Assembly: GCF_000827125.1 (NCBI RefSeq)
Contig: NZ_CP010311.1
Coordinates: forward strand, 1 to 64,000
Source: Geoalkalibacter subterraneus
GTDB lineage: Bacteria > Desulfobacterota > Desulfuromonadia > Desulfuromonadales > Geoalkalibacteraceae
DNA: 64,000 bases
Reading direction: 5' to 3'
The notes below the pieces were generated by a model. It searched no databases. It was not told the DNA's origin and was given only the letters and a program-made list of their open reading frames with translations. Within the stretch, counting starts at the first letter, position 1, and each line of letters starts with the position of its first letter. The position numbers and the translations under genes were made by a program. Below, piece after piece: positions 54,790 to 64,000 of this stretch.

Positions 54790-56214
54790 ATGATTGCACT
54801 TCTCGTTGCTCTCCCTTTGGTCGCAGCCGGCTGCAGTTTCATCATTCCCTGGCATCAGGCACGTTCATGGCTTCTGCCGGCCGTCAGTGCGGTACATCTG
54901 CTGCTGTCGACGCTGTTTGCCCTGGGCTATCTTCCGTCCGAAGGGACCTGGATCGGTCTGGACGCCCTTTCGAGTCTGGTGCTGGTGGTGACCAGTCTGC
55001 TCTTTTTCGGTTGTGCGCTGTATGCGGTCGGCTACCTGGACCTGCATCCTGAGCGGGGCAACAAGGTCATGGTCCCCTGCCTTCTGATCTTCCTCGGTGC
55101 GATGAGCCTTGCCGTGACTGCGCGGCATCTCGGTCTGCTCTGGATTGCCGTTGAGGCGACAACCATCGCCAGCGCGCCGCTGATCTATTTCAACCGCAAC
55201 CGTCTTACCATTGAGGCCACCTGGAAATATCTGCTGATCTGTTCAGTGGGGATCGCCCTGGCGATGCTCGGCCTGCTTTTCGTGGCTTATTCGGCCCTCG
55301 GCAGTGGCGTACCGGTCAGCCTGCAGTTTGACAAGCTGCTGAGCCAGGCGACCACCTTGAGCAAGCCCTGGCTACACACCGGTTTTGTCTTCATGCTGGT
55401 CGGTTTCGGCACCAAAATGGGGCTCGCGCCGCTGCATACATGGAAGCCCGATGCCTACGGCGAGGCGCCGGGCCTGGTCGGCGCTTTGCTGGCCGGAGGG
55501 CTGACCAGTGTCGCCTTTCTCGCCATTTTGCGCGGAGTGCAATTGATGACCGCGGCCGGGGACGGCGCCCTGGCGCGCCAGGAACTGCTCGGGATGGGAA
55601 TACTTTCGCTGCTGGTCGCGGCCGTCTTCATGGTGGGTCAGCCCGATATCAAACGCTTGCTGGCATATTCATCGGTCGAGCATATGGGACTTCTGGCGAT
55701 CGGCGTCAGTATCGGCGGCCTGGCCACCTTCGGCGCCATGCTGCACCTGGTCAACAACGCCCTGACCAAAGGCGGGCTGTTTCTTGCGGCGGGCAACATC
55801 CAGCGTGCCTTTGCCAGCAAGCACCTCTCGGAGGTGCGCGGCGCATTAAGCGTCCTGCCGGTTTCAGGCACCCTGTTCCTGGCCGGATTCCTTGCCATCA
55901 CCGGGTCTCCCCCGTTCGGCCCCTTCATGAGCGAGTTTACGATCCTGCGTGGAATCTTCGGCAGTGACCGCCTGGTCGTCGGTCTGCTGGTGCTGCTCCT
56001 TCTCGCCACTGTTTTCATCGGCATGGGAGCGACCGTTCTGGCGGCCACCCAGGGTGAAGCCTCCGAGGCGACCCCCGGTTTTCGAGACAGCCCACTGCTG
56101 TGTATTTCTCCTCTGTGTTTCATGCTGCTGATTCTGCTGATCGGGGTCTATATCCCCGAGCCGATGCAGAACGCGCTGCATCAGGCGGCGGCCCTGCTGG
56201 AGGTGCAACCATGA
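54790..56214 (+). CDS. ehrD: Ehr complex antiporter-like subunit (HyfF-like)
   Basis: The 474-aa polytopic protein is a second antiporter-type subunit (WIAVEATTIASAPLIYFNRN, TKMGLAPLHTWKPDAYGEAP, PDIKRLLAYSSVEHMGLLAI). It probably forms a second ion channel beside EhrA. It overlaps ehrL by 4 nt. Confidence 0.88.
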   Translation: MIALLVALPLVAAGCSFIIPWHQARSWLLPAVSAVHLLLSTLFALGYLPSEGTWIGLDALSSLVLVVTSLLFFGCALYAVGYLDLHPERGNKVMVPCLLIFLGAMSLAVTARHLGLLWIAVEATTIASAPLIYFNRNRLTIEATWKYLLICSVGIALAMLGLLFVAYSALGSGVPVSLQFDKLLSQATTLSKPWLHTGFVFMLVGFGTKMGLAPLHTWKPDAYGEAPGLVGALLAGGLTSVAFLAILRGVQLMTAAGDGALARQELLGMGILSLLVAAVFMVGQPDIKRLLAYSSVEHMGLLAIGVSIGGLATFGAMLHLVNNALTKGGLFLAAGNIQRAFASKHLSEVRGALSVLPVSGTLFLAGFLAITGSPPFGPFMSEFTILRGIFGSDRLVVGLLVLLLLATVFIGMGATVLAATQGEASEATPGFRDSPLLCISPLCFMLLILLIGVYIPEPMQNALHQAAALLEVQP

Positions 56215-57731
56215 ACCCTTCCCGCGTGATCCGCCTTCGGCACGGCGCCTGTGTGCCGCTCGCCGAGTTGCCGCGGCTTGAATTTTCATCCTTTCGCAAC
56301 ACCCTGCTTGATGAGGTCGCGGGCGAGGCACGCGTTGTGAGCCTGTTCGGTCACCCCGGCGGCGAAGGACTGGACCTGTACGCGGTTCTGGCCCGCGACT
56401 GGAAAGGAGAACTGGTGCTGCTGCATACCCGGGTGAAGGAAAGCTTCCCATCGCTGACGCCGGAGTGTCCGCAAGTGCACCTGTTCGAGCGAGAACTCGC
56501 CGAACAGTACGGCGTCCGTCCGCAAGGGCACCCCTGGCTCAAGCCGGTGCGCTTTCATCAGAGATGGGTGAAAGGGGCCGACATCTGGGGGCGCAGGGAC
56601 GATGAGCACCCGATCCCCGGCGATATGGACTTTTATCGGGTCGAGGGGGAGGAGGTTCACGAGGTCGCCGTCGGCCCCGTTCACGCCGGCGTCATCGAAC
56701 CGGGTCATTTCCGTTTTCAGTGTCATGGCGAAGAGGTCATGCATCTGGAGATCTCCCTCGGCTACCAGCATCGCGGCATCGAGCAGATGTTGCGCGGCGG
56801 GCCCCATCCGGCCAGTATCTATCAACTCGAGGCGGCCGCTGGGGACACCACTATCGGCCACGCCACCGCGTACAGTCAGCTCATCGAGAGCTTGGCCGGG
56901 GTGAAGGTTTCACTGCGGACCCATGCCATCCGCGCCATTGCCCTGGAGCTGGAGCGGCTCGCCAACCATGTCGGGGACATCGGAGCCCTGGCCGGTGATG
57001 TCGGTTTTCTGCCGACCGCATCGTTTTGCGGCCGCCTTCGGGGGGATTACCTGAACCTGACCGCCGAACTGTGCGGCAGCCGTTTCGGGCGCGGTCTGGT
57101 GCGTCCCGGCGGGGTTCAATTCGACCTTGATCCGGCGCGGGCCGAGACCCTGACGCAACGACTCAAAGTCCTTGCCGCAGAAACCCGTGGCGCCATCGAG
57201 CTCTGTTTCGACAGCCCTTCGGTGTTGGCTCGCTTCGAGGGGACCGGACGCGTGACCGCCGATGACGCCGAAGCCCTGGGGCTGGTCGGCGTCGCGGCCC
57301 GTGCCTGCGGGCTGGTTCGCGATGTCCGCTTACATCGCAACTTCGGGAACGGCGAGACGCGCTTCGATACCCCGGTGATCGAAACCGATGGCGACGTTTT
57401 CGCACGCGGCAATGTCCGCCGTCGCGAAATCTATGCTTCGCACCGGCTGATCGACGAGGACCTCAAGCGACTTCCGGCCGGGGAGATCCGGACGGCCCTG
57501 CCTGCTCTGGCGCCGGAATCCCTGGGAATTTCCCTCTGTGAAGGATGGCGCGGCGAACTGGTCCATGTCGGGATCACCGATGCCCAGGGGAGGCTGGCGC
57601 GCTACAAGATCGTCGATCCCTCCTTTCATAACTGGAGCGCTCTGGCAATGGCCCTGCGTGGCGAACAGATCTCGGATTTCCCGCTGTGCAACAAGAGCTT
57701 CAATCTCTCCTACTGCGGATTCGACCTATAG
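56211..57731 (+). CDS. ehrL: Ehr complex large subunit (HyfG/NuoCD-like), lacking Ni-Fe ligands
   Basis: The 506-aa protein joins a NuoC-like N-terminal domain (LFERELAEQYGVRPQGHPW) to a NuoD/hydrogenase large-subunit domain (SLGYQHRGIEQMLRGGPH). The first nickel motif RxCGxC is replaced by AAAGDTTIGHATAY, and the C-terminal DPCxxC is absent; the end reads FNLSYCGFDL. It therefore cannot hold a Ni-Fe centre. This matches the Ehr complexes described in Geobacter rather than a hydrogenase. Confidence 0.9.
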   Translation: MNPSRVIRLRHGACVPLAELPRLEFSSFRNTLLDEVAGEARVVSLFGHPGGEGLDLYAVLARDWKGELVLLHTRVKESFPSLTPECPQVHLFERELAEQYGVRPQGHPWLKPVRFHQRWVKGADIWGRRDDEHPIPGDMDFYRVEGEEVHEVAVGPVHAGVIEPGHFRFQCHGEEVMHLEISLGYQHRGIEQMLRGGPHPASIYQLEAAAGDTTIGHATAYSQLIESLAGVKVSLRTHAIRAIALELERLANHVGDIGALAGDVGFLPTASFCGRLRGDYLNLTAELCGSRFGRGLVRPGGVQFDLDPARAETLTQRLKVLAAETRGAIELCFDSPSVLARFEGTGRVTADDAEALGLVGVAARACGLVRDVRLHRNFGNGETRFDTPVIETDGDVFARGNVRRREIYASHRLIDEDLKRLPAGEIRTALPALAPESLGISLCEGWRGELVHVGITDAQGRLARYKIVDPSFHNWSALAMALRGEQISDFPLCNKSFNLSYCGFDL

Positions 57732-57743
57732 GGAGTCATCAAG

Positions 57744-58496
57744 ATGCTGAACATTGTTCGTGAACGCCTGCGCCAGGGGCATCGCACCGGCACCTTTCCC
57801 AAAGAGGCGCCGAAGCTGCCGGAGCGCTTCCGAGGCCTGCCGACCATTGCACAGAACCTGACCCCGGCGGAGTGCGCAGAGGTTGCCGCCGCGTGCCCCT
57901 TCGCTGCCCTGGGCTGCTCCGACAGCCAGCTGCAGATCGATCTGGGCCGCTGCCTCTTTTGCGCCGATTGTCCGGCCGCAGCCCGGGGCGCGCTCACCTT
58001 CAGCGGCGACTACCGGCTGGCGGTGAGAAAGCGCGAGGATCTTCTGCTCGAAGACAAAGCCCACCGGCTGGCCGACAAGCTGGACAAACGGATGCGCAAG
58101 CTCTTCGGCCGCTCGCTCAAGCTGCGCCAGGTCTCCGCCGGCGGGTGCAACGCCTGTGAAGCCGATCTCAACGTGCTTGGAACCCTGGTTTTCGACCTGG
58201 GACGTTTCGGCATCCAGTTCGTCGCCTCGCCCCGTCACGCCGACGGCCTCATCGTCACCGGGGCGGTCACTGAAAACATGAAGGGCGCCCTGCTCGAGAC
58301 CTACGCCGCCGTTCCCGAGCCGAAGCTGGTGATCGCATCGGGCGCCTGCGCCATCGCCGGCGGGCCGTTTCGCGACAGCCCCGAGGCTCATAACGGCATC
58401 GGCGATCTGCTGCCGGTCGACCTCTACATTCCCGGCTGCCCGCCCCATCCCTACACGGCGCTCGACGGCCTGCTGCGTCTGCTCGGGCGGCTTTGA
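57744..58496 (+). CDS. ehrS: Ehr complex small subunit: ferredoxin-like domain fused to HyfI/NuoB domain
   Basis: The 250-aa protein starts with a ferredoxin-like domain (VAAACPFAALGCSDSQLQID, GRCLFCADCPAAARG). The NuoB-like part has cysteines in GGCNACE, ASGACAIAGG and IPGCPPHPYTALDG, the set that binds the proximal [4Fe-4S] cluster. It passes electrons to or from EhrL. Hyf-type systems usually encode the two domains separately (HyfH and HyfI). Last gene of the operon. Confidence 0.88.
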   Translation: MLNIVRERLRQGHRTGTFPKEAPKLPERFRGLPTIAQNLTPAECAEVAAACPFAALGCSDSQLQIDLGRCLFCADCPAAARGALTFSGDYRLAVRKREDLLLEDKAHRLADKLDKRMRKLFGRSLKLRQVSAGGCNACEADLNVLGTLVFDLGRFGIQFVASPRHADGLIVTGAVTENMKGALLETYAAVPEPKLVIASGACAIAGGPFRDSPEAHNGIGDLLPVDLYIPGCPPHPYTALDGLLRLLGRL

Positions 58497-58570
58497 CCGG
58501 GGCGCAAGCCCGCATAGAACAAGTTTGAGCCATCCTCCGGCCTCAGGCCAACATCAAAAGGAGAAAAATC

Positions 58571-60823
58571 ATGTCCAAACGACAGGACGCTCTTGACTAT
58601 CACAGCCAGGGCCGAAAAGGAAAAATCGAAGTCATCACCACCAAACCCTGCGCGACCAGCCGCGACCTTTCGCTGGCGTACAGCCCCGGGGTCGCGGAGC
58701 CCTGTCTGGCCATTGAAAAAGAACCCGGCCTGGCCTACGAGTACACCGCCAAGGGGAACCTGGTGGCGGTGGTGTCCAATGGCACAGCCGTGCTGGGGCT
58801 CGGCGACATCGGCGCCCTGGCCGGCAAGCCGGTCATGGAAGGCAAGGGTGTGCTGTTCAAGCGCTTTGCCGACGTCGATGTGTTCGACATCGAACTTGCC
58901 ACCAAGGATCCGGACGAGATCATCCGCACCGTCAAGCTACTGGAGCCGACCTTCGGCGGAATCAACCTGGAAGATATCAAGGGGCCCGAGTGCTTCTACA
59001 TCGAAGAGCAGCTTAAAGAGATCATGGATATCCCGGTCTTTCACGACGATCAGCACGGCACGGCGATCATCGCCGCCGCCGGCATGCTCAACGCTTTAGA
59101 GCTCGTTGACAAGAAAATCGAGGATGTCAAAATGGTGGTCAACGGAGCCGGCGCTGCCGGCATTGCCTGTGCGAATCTGGTCATCAGCCTCGGCATCAAA
59201 CAAGAAAACGTTATTTTATGTGATACCAAGGGGGTCATCTACAAGGGACGCACCGAGGGAATGAACGCGTACAAGGAGCGCCTGGCGAATGAGACCAGCG
59301 CACGCAGCCTGGGCGAGGCTGTGAAGGGCGCCGACATTTTCTTCGGAGTCTCTGCCAAAGGGGCTCTGACCCAGGAGATGGTCAAGAGCATGGGCAGAGA
59401 CCCGATCATCTTCGCCATGGCCAACCCCGACCCGGAAATCACCCCGCCGGAAGCTCTGGCGGTTCGTCCTGACGCCATTGTCGGCACCGGTCGCAGCGAT
59501 TATCCCAACCAAGTCAACAACGTGCTCTGTTTCCCCTTCCTGTTTCGGGGGGCTCTCGACGTGCATGCCCGGGCGATCAACGAAGAGATGAAAGTGGCCG
59601 CGGTTCATGCCCTGGCCAACCTGGCCCGGCAGGATGTGCCCGACTCGGTGCGCAAGGCTTACGGCGGAGAGGAGATCAGCTTCGGCCGGAATTACATCAT
59701 CCCCAAGCCGTTTGATCCCAGAGTTCTGCTGCATGTCGCACCTGCGGTCGCCCGCGCGGCGATGGACTCCGGGGTGGCCCGCAGACCTGTCGAGGATATG
59801 GACAGATACCGTGAGCAGCTGGAGTCTCTACAGGGTCGATCCAAAGAGGTCATGCGCATCCTCATCAACAAAGCCAGGACCAACCCGAAGAGGGTCGTTT
59901 TCCCGGAAGGAGATCAAGAGAAAATTCTCCGTGCCGTTCAAATTCTCCTGGACGAAGGGATCGCCCGGCCGGTTCTGCTCGGAGAGAAAGAACTTATTCG
60001 CGCCAAAATGGCAGATCTCCACATGGAACCGGATCAGGTCGAAATTATTGATCCGCCGACCAGCCCCGACCTTGAGGGCTATATCGATGAATTCTTCCGG
60101 TTGCGTCAGCGCAAAGGCATCACGCTCGCCGAGGCAAAGCGTCTGATCATGAAGAATCGCAATTATTTCGGCGCGATGATGGTTCACATGGGAGACGCCG
60201 ATACCTTGTTGTCCGGCATTGACCATCATTACCCGGACACCATCCGTCCGGCCCTGGAGGTCATCGGCAGGCAGGACGGCCTGTCCAAAGTCCATGGCGC
60301 CTACATGATGGTCACTAAAAAAGATGTAGTGTTCTTTGCCGACACCACGGTGAATATCGAGCCGAGCGCCGAAGAATTGGCGGAAATCGCTCTTCTTACA
60401 GCCAGGAAGGCTCAACATCTGGATATCGAGCCCCGCGTGGCGATGCTCTCGTTTTCCAACTTCGGCAGCACGCAGCATCCCTTGAGCATCAAGGTCAAAA
60501 AGGCGACGGCTCTCATCAAGGAGCGAGACCCTGCGCTGGTGGTCGATGGCGAAATGCAGGCCAATGTGGCTCTCGACCCGGAGCTGTCGGCGAAACAGTT
60601 CCCTTTTTCCGCAGTGCAGGGTAATGCCAATGTTTTCATCTTCCCTGATTTGCAGTCGGGAAATATCTGCTACAAATTGCTCAATAAGCTGGGCGGCGCC
60701 GAGGCCATCGGACCTATTCTCATGGGCATGAAAAAGCCGATCCATGTTCTGCAGCGCGGTGATGACGTGGCCGACATTGTCAACATGGCCGCTGTTGCCG
60801 TAGTGGATGCGCAGGAATATTGA
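58571..60823 (+). CDS. maeB: NADP-dependent malic enzyme with phosphotransacetylase-like C-terminus
   Basis: The 750-aa protein converts malate to pyruvate. The N-terminal malic domain (to about residue 420) has [56 protein letters not shown] and the NAD(P) motif [15 protein letters not shown]. The C-terminal part (from about 430) resembles phosphotransacetylase and is regulatory in MaeB hybrids. AAAGGAG lies upstream. It follows ehrS by 74 nt. Confidence 0.94.
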   Translation: MSKRQDALDYHSQGRKGKIEVITTKPCATSRDLSLAYSPGVAEPCLAIEKEPGLAYEYTAKGNLVAVVSNGTAVLGLGDIGALAGKPVMEGKGVLFKRFADVDVFDIELATKDPDEIIRTVKLLEPTFGGINLEDIKGPECFYIEEQLKEIMDIPVFHDDQHGTAIIAAAGMLNALELVDKKIEDVKMVVNGAGAAGIACANLVISLGIKQENVILCDTKGVIYKGRTEGMNAYKERLANETSARSLGEAVKGADIFFGVSAKGALTQEMVKSMGRDPIIFAMANPDPEITPPEALAVRPDAIVGTGRSDYPNQVNNVLCFPFLFRGALDVHARAINEEMKVAAVHALANLARQDVPDSVRKAYGGEEISFGRNYIIPKPFDPRVLLHVAPAVARAAMDSGVARRPVEDMDRYREQLESLQGRSKEVMRILINKARTNPKRVVFPEGDQEKILRAVQILLDEGIARPVLLGEKELIRAKMADLHMEPDQVEIIDPPTSPDLEGYIDEFFRLRQRKGITLAEAKRLIMKNRNYFGAMMVHMGDADTLLSGIDHHYPDTIRPALEVIGRQDGLSKVHGAYMMVTKKDVVFFADTTVNIEPSAEELAEIALLTARKAQHLDIEPRVAMLSFSNFGSTQHPLSIKVKKATALIKERDPALVVDGEMQANVALDPELSAKQFPFSAVQGNANVFIFPDLQSGNICYKLLNKLGGAEAIGPILMGMKKPIHVLQRGDDVADIVNMAAVAVVDAQEY

Positions 60824-61006
60824 GTTGCATGCGGATGAAATGGAACATGGCAACACGGCAGCAACTGATGCTTTGAGCTTGGGTTTTGCCAGAAAGATGA
60901 TACCTTTCCTATGAAAGGCCCCTTCTACCTTTTATTTTGATTTAAGCCGCCACTTCCATGGGTGAGCATATCAAGCTGGGGCGCAAACAAAAAAGGTGGA
61001 CGGATA

Positions 61007-63649
61007 ATGAGAGGGCAGAGCCTGAATACGGACAAAAAAAGCAACCGGCGAGATCAGGTTGCCGCAAACCAGGATCTGTCACAGGCCGGGGAGCTTCCTT
61101 TCCCTATCGTCGGCATCGGCGCCTCCGCCGGGGGGCTCGAGGCGCTGGAGCAGTTTCTGCAGCAGGTTCCGCAAGACAGCGGTCTGGCCTTTGTCATCAT
61201 CCAGCACCTCGATCCGACCCACAAGGCCATGCTGACCGAACTGCTCCAGCGCACCACCGGGATGAAAACCTTTCAGGCCCGGGACAGGTTGCAGGTCAAG
61301 CCGAACTGCGTTTACGTGATCCCGCCCAACAAGGACATGTCGATCCTGCACGGCGCGCTGCACCTGTTTGAGCCGAGCGAACCCCGCGGCCTGCGCCTGC
61401 CCATCGATTTTTTTCTACGCTCCCTGGCCGAAGACCGGCAGGAGCGCAGCATCGGTGTCATTCTCTCGGGCATGGGCTCGGACGGTACCCTGGGGCTGAA
61501 GGCGATCAAGGAAAAAGGGGGCCTGGTCCTGGTGCAGGATCCGGCCACCGCCAAGTTCGACAGCATGCCCCGCAGCGCCATTTCCGCCGGCCTCGCCGAC
61601 CTGGTCGCGCCGGCGGAGGAACTGCCCGGCAAGATCATCGATTACCTGCGTCATGCCCGCACCCTTGCCGGTTCCGAACCCCCGCTGGAGGAAAAGGATC
61701 AGAGCGCCCTGGAAAAGGTCGTCATCCTGTTGCGGAACAAAACCGGCCAGGATTTTTCGCTGTATAAAAAAAACACTATCCGCCGCCGCATCGAACGGCG
61801 CATGGGCATTCACCAGCTTGGCAAAATCGCCGACTATGTCCGCTATCTGCAACACAATCCCCAGGAGGTGGAACTGCTCTTCAAGGAGCTGCTAATCGGG
61901 GTGACTAATTTTTTCCGCGATCCGGAAGCCTGGGAGCTGCTGCGCACCGAGGCGCTGCCGGCCCTGCTCGAAAAGCGCCCGGATGGTGGGGGTCTGCGTG
62001 CCTGGTCGGTAGGCTGTTCCAGCGGCGAAGAGGCCTATTCGCTGGCGATCGTCTGCCATGAGGCGCTCACGGAGATTGAGCCGAGGGAGGATTTCAAACC
62101 CCAGATTTTCGCCACCGATCTCGACCAGGACGCCATCGACAAGGCCCGCCGGGGCTGGTATCCTGCCAATATTGCCGCTGATGTTTCCGCCGAGCGCCTG
62201 CGCCGGTACTTTGTCCAGGAGGAGGACGGCTACCGCATCGGCAAGAAAATCCGCGAGATGGTGACCTTCGCCACCCAGAACGTCATCATGGACCCTCCCT
62301 TCACCAAGCTCGACATTCTGGTCTGCCGCAACCTTCTGATCTATCTGATGCCGGAGCTGCAGAAAAAACTTCTGCCGCTCTTTCACTACAGCCTCAAACC
62401 CGACGGCATCCTGTTTCTGGGCAATGCCGAAGCCGTCAGCGCCGCCGCCGATCTGTTTACTCCCATCAATCTCAAACTGCGCCTTTTCCGGCGGCGGGAA
62501 TCGGTCCTGCCGGTGGCCCCGGTGGATTTCCCCGCTTCGTTTGTTTCCCCCAGGGCGCAGGACGCCAAGGAGCCAACCAAGGTGAAAGCTGCATCCAACC
62601 TTCAGTTGCTTGCGGACCAATTGCTCCTGCAGCATTTTTCTCCGCCGGCCGTGCTGGTCAACGACCAGGGCGATATCCTCTACATCAGTGGGCGCACCGG
62701 CAAGTACCTCGAACCGGCGGCCGGCAAGGCCAACTGGAACATTTTCGCCATGGCTCGCCAGGGGATCAATTTTGATCTGGGCGTCGCCTTCCACAAGGTG
62801 CTCCGACAAAAAGAGCCCATTACCCTCAGAGGACTCAAGGTCGGCACCGACGGCGGCAGCCAGACCCTGGACGTCACTCTCAAGACGATCGAGGAACCTG
62901 AAGCGCTGCGCGGAATGGTGATGATCGTCTTTCACGACGTGGCGGAGCCGCCGAAGAATAAAACGCGCGGCCCCGCCGGTGGACCTGCAGCCGACAATGC
63001 CCGGATCGCAGAGTTGGAGCAGGAAGTCGCGCGATTGCGTGAAGAGCTGCATACCACCCGCGAGGAAATGCAATCTTCGCAGGAAGAACTCAAGTCGACC
63101 AACGAGGAGCTGCAGTCTGCCAACGAGGAGCTGCAGTCCACCAACGAGGAGCTGACCACCTCCAAGGAAGAAATGCAGTCCCTCAACGAGGAACTGCAGA
63201 CGGTCAACGCCGAGCAGCAGTCCAAAATGGACGAGCTGACCCGGACCGAAGACGATCTGCGCAACCTGCTCAACAGCACCGAGATCACCACCGTGTTCCT
63301 GGATAACGACCTCCATGTGCGACGCTTCACCGAAGGGGCTCAAAAAATCTTCAAACTGATTCCCGGCGACGTGGGGCGTCCCCTCTCCGACATCACCAGC
63401 GACCTGCTCTACCCCGAGATGGCCAAAGACACCGAGGCGGTGTTGCGCACCCTGGTCTTTTCGGAAAAGGAGATTGCCACCGACGACGGACGCTGGTTTT
63501 CGGTGCGCATCATGCCCTATCGCACCATTGACGACGTCATCGGCGGGGTGGTGATCACCTTTGCCGATATCACCGAGGCCAAGACACTGGAGAACGAACT
63601 GCGCGGACAGGTCGAACAACTCAAACATCAGTTCGAGGGGGGCGGCTAG
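61007..63649 (+). CDS. CheB-CheR-PAS fusion protein
   Basis: The 880-aa protein begins with a CheB methylesterase domain (catalytic Ser in GIGASAGGLEALEQF, His in IIQHLDPTHKAML, Asp in LSGMGSDGTLGLKAIK). A CheR methyltransferase domain follows (WSVGCSSGEEAYSLAIVCHE, DILVCRNLLIYLMPELQK). Then come a PAS-like region, a long coiled coil of repeated STNEELQSANEELQ type (from about residue 680), and a C-terminal PAS. There is no kinase domain. AGGTGGA precedes ATG 61007. Such fusions act in chemosensory-like signalling with a partner kinase. Confidence 0.9.
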   Translation: MRGQSLNTDKKSNRRDQVAANQDLSQAGELPFPIVGIGASAGGLEALEQFLQQVPQDSGLAFVIIQHLDPTHKAMLTELLQRTTGMKTFQARDRLQVKPNCVYVIPPNKDMSILHGALHLFEPSEPRGLRLPIDFFLRSLAEDRQERSIGVILSGMGSDGTLGLKAIKEKGGLVLVQDPATAKFDSMPRSAISAGLADLVAPAEELPGKIIDYLRHARTLAGSEPPLEEKDQSALEKVVILLRNKTGQDFSLYKKNTIRRRIERRMGIHQLGKIADYVRYLQHNPQEVELLFKELLIGVTNFFRDPEAWELLRTEALPALLEKRPDGGGLRAWSVGCSSGEEAYSLAIVCHEALTEIEPREDFKPQIFATDLDQDAIDKARRGWYPANIAADVSAERLRRYFVQEEDGYRIGKKIREMVTFATQNVIMDPPFTKLDILVCRNLLIYLMPELQKKLLPLFHYSLKPDGILFLGNAEAVSAAADLFTPINLKLRLFRRRESVLPVAPVDFPASFVSPRAQDAKEPTKVKAASNLQLLADQLLLQHFSPPAVLVNDQGDILYISGRTGKYLEPAAGKANWNIFAMARQGINFDLGVAFHKVLRQKEPITLRGLKVGTDGGSQTLDVTLKTIEEPEALRGMVMIVFHDVAEPPKNKTRGPAGGPAADNARIAELEQEVARLREELHTTREEMQSSQEELKSTNEELQSANEELQSTNEELTTSKEEMQSLNEELQTVNAEQQSKMDELTRTEDDLRNLLNSTEITTVFLDNDLHVRRFTEGAQKIFKLIPGDVGRPLSDITSDLLYPEMAKDTEAVLRTLVFSEKEIATDDGRWFSVRIMPYRTIDDVIGGVVITFADITEAKTLENELRGQVEQLKHQFEGGG

Positions 63650-63651
63650 CT

Positions 63652-64000
63652 TTGGCCATCGACAAAAACAACAAACCCTTGGCGACGAGCGGCCGGCTGC
63701 GCCGCGAGGCTGAGGCGCAGTTGCGTGCGAAGACCGCGGCACAACCGCCACCGCTGAACCTGGCTGAGGCGCAGCGCCTGCTCCATGAGCTTGAGGTTCA
63801 CCAGATCGAGCTTGAAATGCAGAACGTCGAACTGCGCAGCGCCCGCGAGGAGCTTGAGGTCGCGCACACCAAATACGCCGAACTCTTCGACTTCGCCCCC
63901 CTAGGCTACTTCATCCTCGATCAGCGCGGCCGCATCCAGGAGGCCAATCTGGCCGGGGCGCAGCTGCTGGGCATCGAGCGAAGCCGGCTGGTCGGTAAAA
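63652..64000 (+). CDS. PAS-domain signalling protein, 5' part (runs off the window)
   Basis: From TTG 63652, with a G-rich site upstream, the frame is open to the window end (116 codons). It encodes a coiled coil (LLHELEVHQIELEMQNVELR, SAREELEVAHTKYAEL) and the start of a PAS domain (LFDFAPLGYFILDQRGRIQE). It lies 2 nt after the CheB-CheR gene and is probably its partner sensor, often a histidine kinase. Confidence 0.75.
   Translation, partial: MAIDKNNKPLATSGRLRREAEAQLRAKTAAQPPPLNLAEAQRLLHELEVHQIELEMQNVELRSAREELEVAHTKYAELFDFAPLGYFILDQRGRIQEANLAGAQLLGIERSRLVGK

Noticed and set aside
51202-58496. Formate hydrogenlyase or Ech-type hydrogenase
   Set aside because: The large subunit lacks both nickel-binding cysteine motifs, and no formate dehydrogenase gene is nearby.

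Overview
The window reads as one continuous piece of a chromosome from a Desulfuromonadales/Geobacterales-type deltaproteobacterium. This is inferred from gene content: dnaA-dnaN-recF-gyrB-gyrA order, c-type cytochromes, an Ehr (energy-converting hydrogenase related) complex lacking nickel ligands, a CheB-CheR-PAS fusion, and two apparent selenoproteins. GC-rich coding bias is uniform except around 47-51 kb. The left end lies at or beside the replication origin, with dnaA starting at base 77. No tRNA, rRNA, CRISPR array or recognisable insertion sequence was seen.

Layout. 0-11 kb: replication initiation and gyrase genes, a TPR membrane protein, gpsA and a secreted prolyl isomerase. 11-20 kb: a degenerate endonuclease/phosphatase-fold protein, nth, an orphan TAXI lipoprotein, PBP1A on the minus strand, a diheme lipoprotein, pyk, queC and folE2, with a long inverted repeat between the last two. 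20-27 kb: a membrane PAS protein, then tolQ-tolR-tolA-tolB-pal-cpoB. 27-33 kb: a thioredoxin-fold lipoprotein with a CcdA-like protein, then a cobalamin riboswitch driving btuB-btuF-btuC-btuD. 33-45 kb: a redox/chalcogen stretch with an ArsR-rhodanese fusion and a selenocysteine thioredoxin-like protein (minus), trxB, an Mla-type lipid transport operon, a Tat-exported selenocysteine cytochrome (minus), and divergently a YeeE/YedE transporter, a TusA-like protein and a two-component pair. 45-51 kb: an accessory patch with a broken LysR gene, glyoxalase, a lone Hen1-type methyltransferase, an MmeI-type restriction protein missing its methyltransferase core, a RelE/Xre pair, and two divergent HTH-EIIA regulators sharing an operator motif. 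51-61 kb: the six-gene Ehr complex and a malic enzyme hybrid. 61-64 kb: the CheB-CheR-PAS protein and a truncated PAS protein.

The strongest unusual signals are three. (1) Two separate genes on the minus strand are each interrupted by one in-frame TGA, and each TGA is followed by a hairpin with the same geometry: 13-nt spacer, 7-bp stem, GGUC loop. This fits bacterial SECIS elements and supports selenocysteine decoding. (2) A 103-bp palindromic repeat occurs in three near full-length copies plus one inverted, internally deleted copy. Paired base changes preserve its stems. (3) Two divergent HTH-PTS EIIA paralogues each have a TGTCC-N5-TGTCC direct repeat at the promoter.

The Sec-thioredoxin, its ArsR-rhodanese partner, trxB, the Sec-cytochrome and the YeeE/TusA/two-component operon may form a sulfur/selenium-linked redox network. 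That link rests on neighbourhood only. All family calls are from motif recognition by eye; no database search was run.
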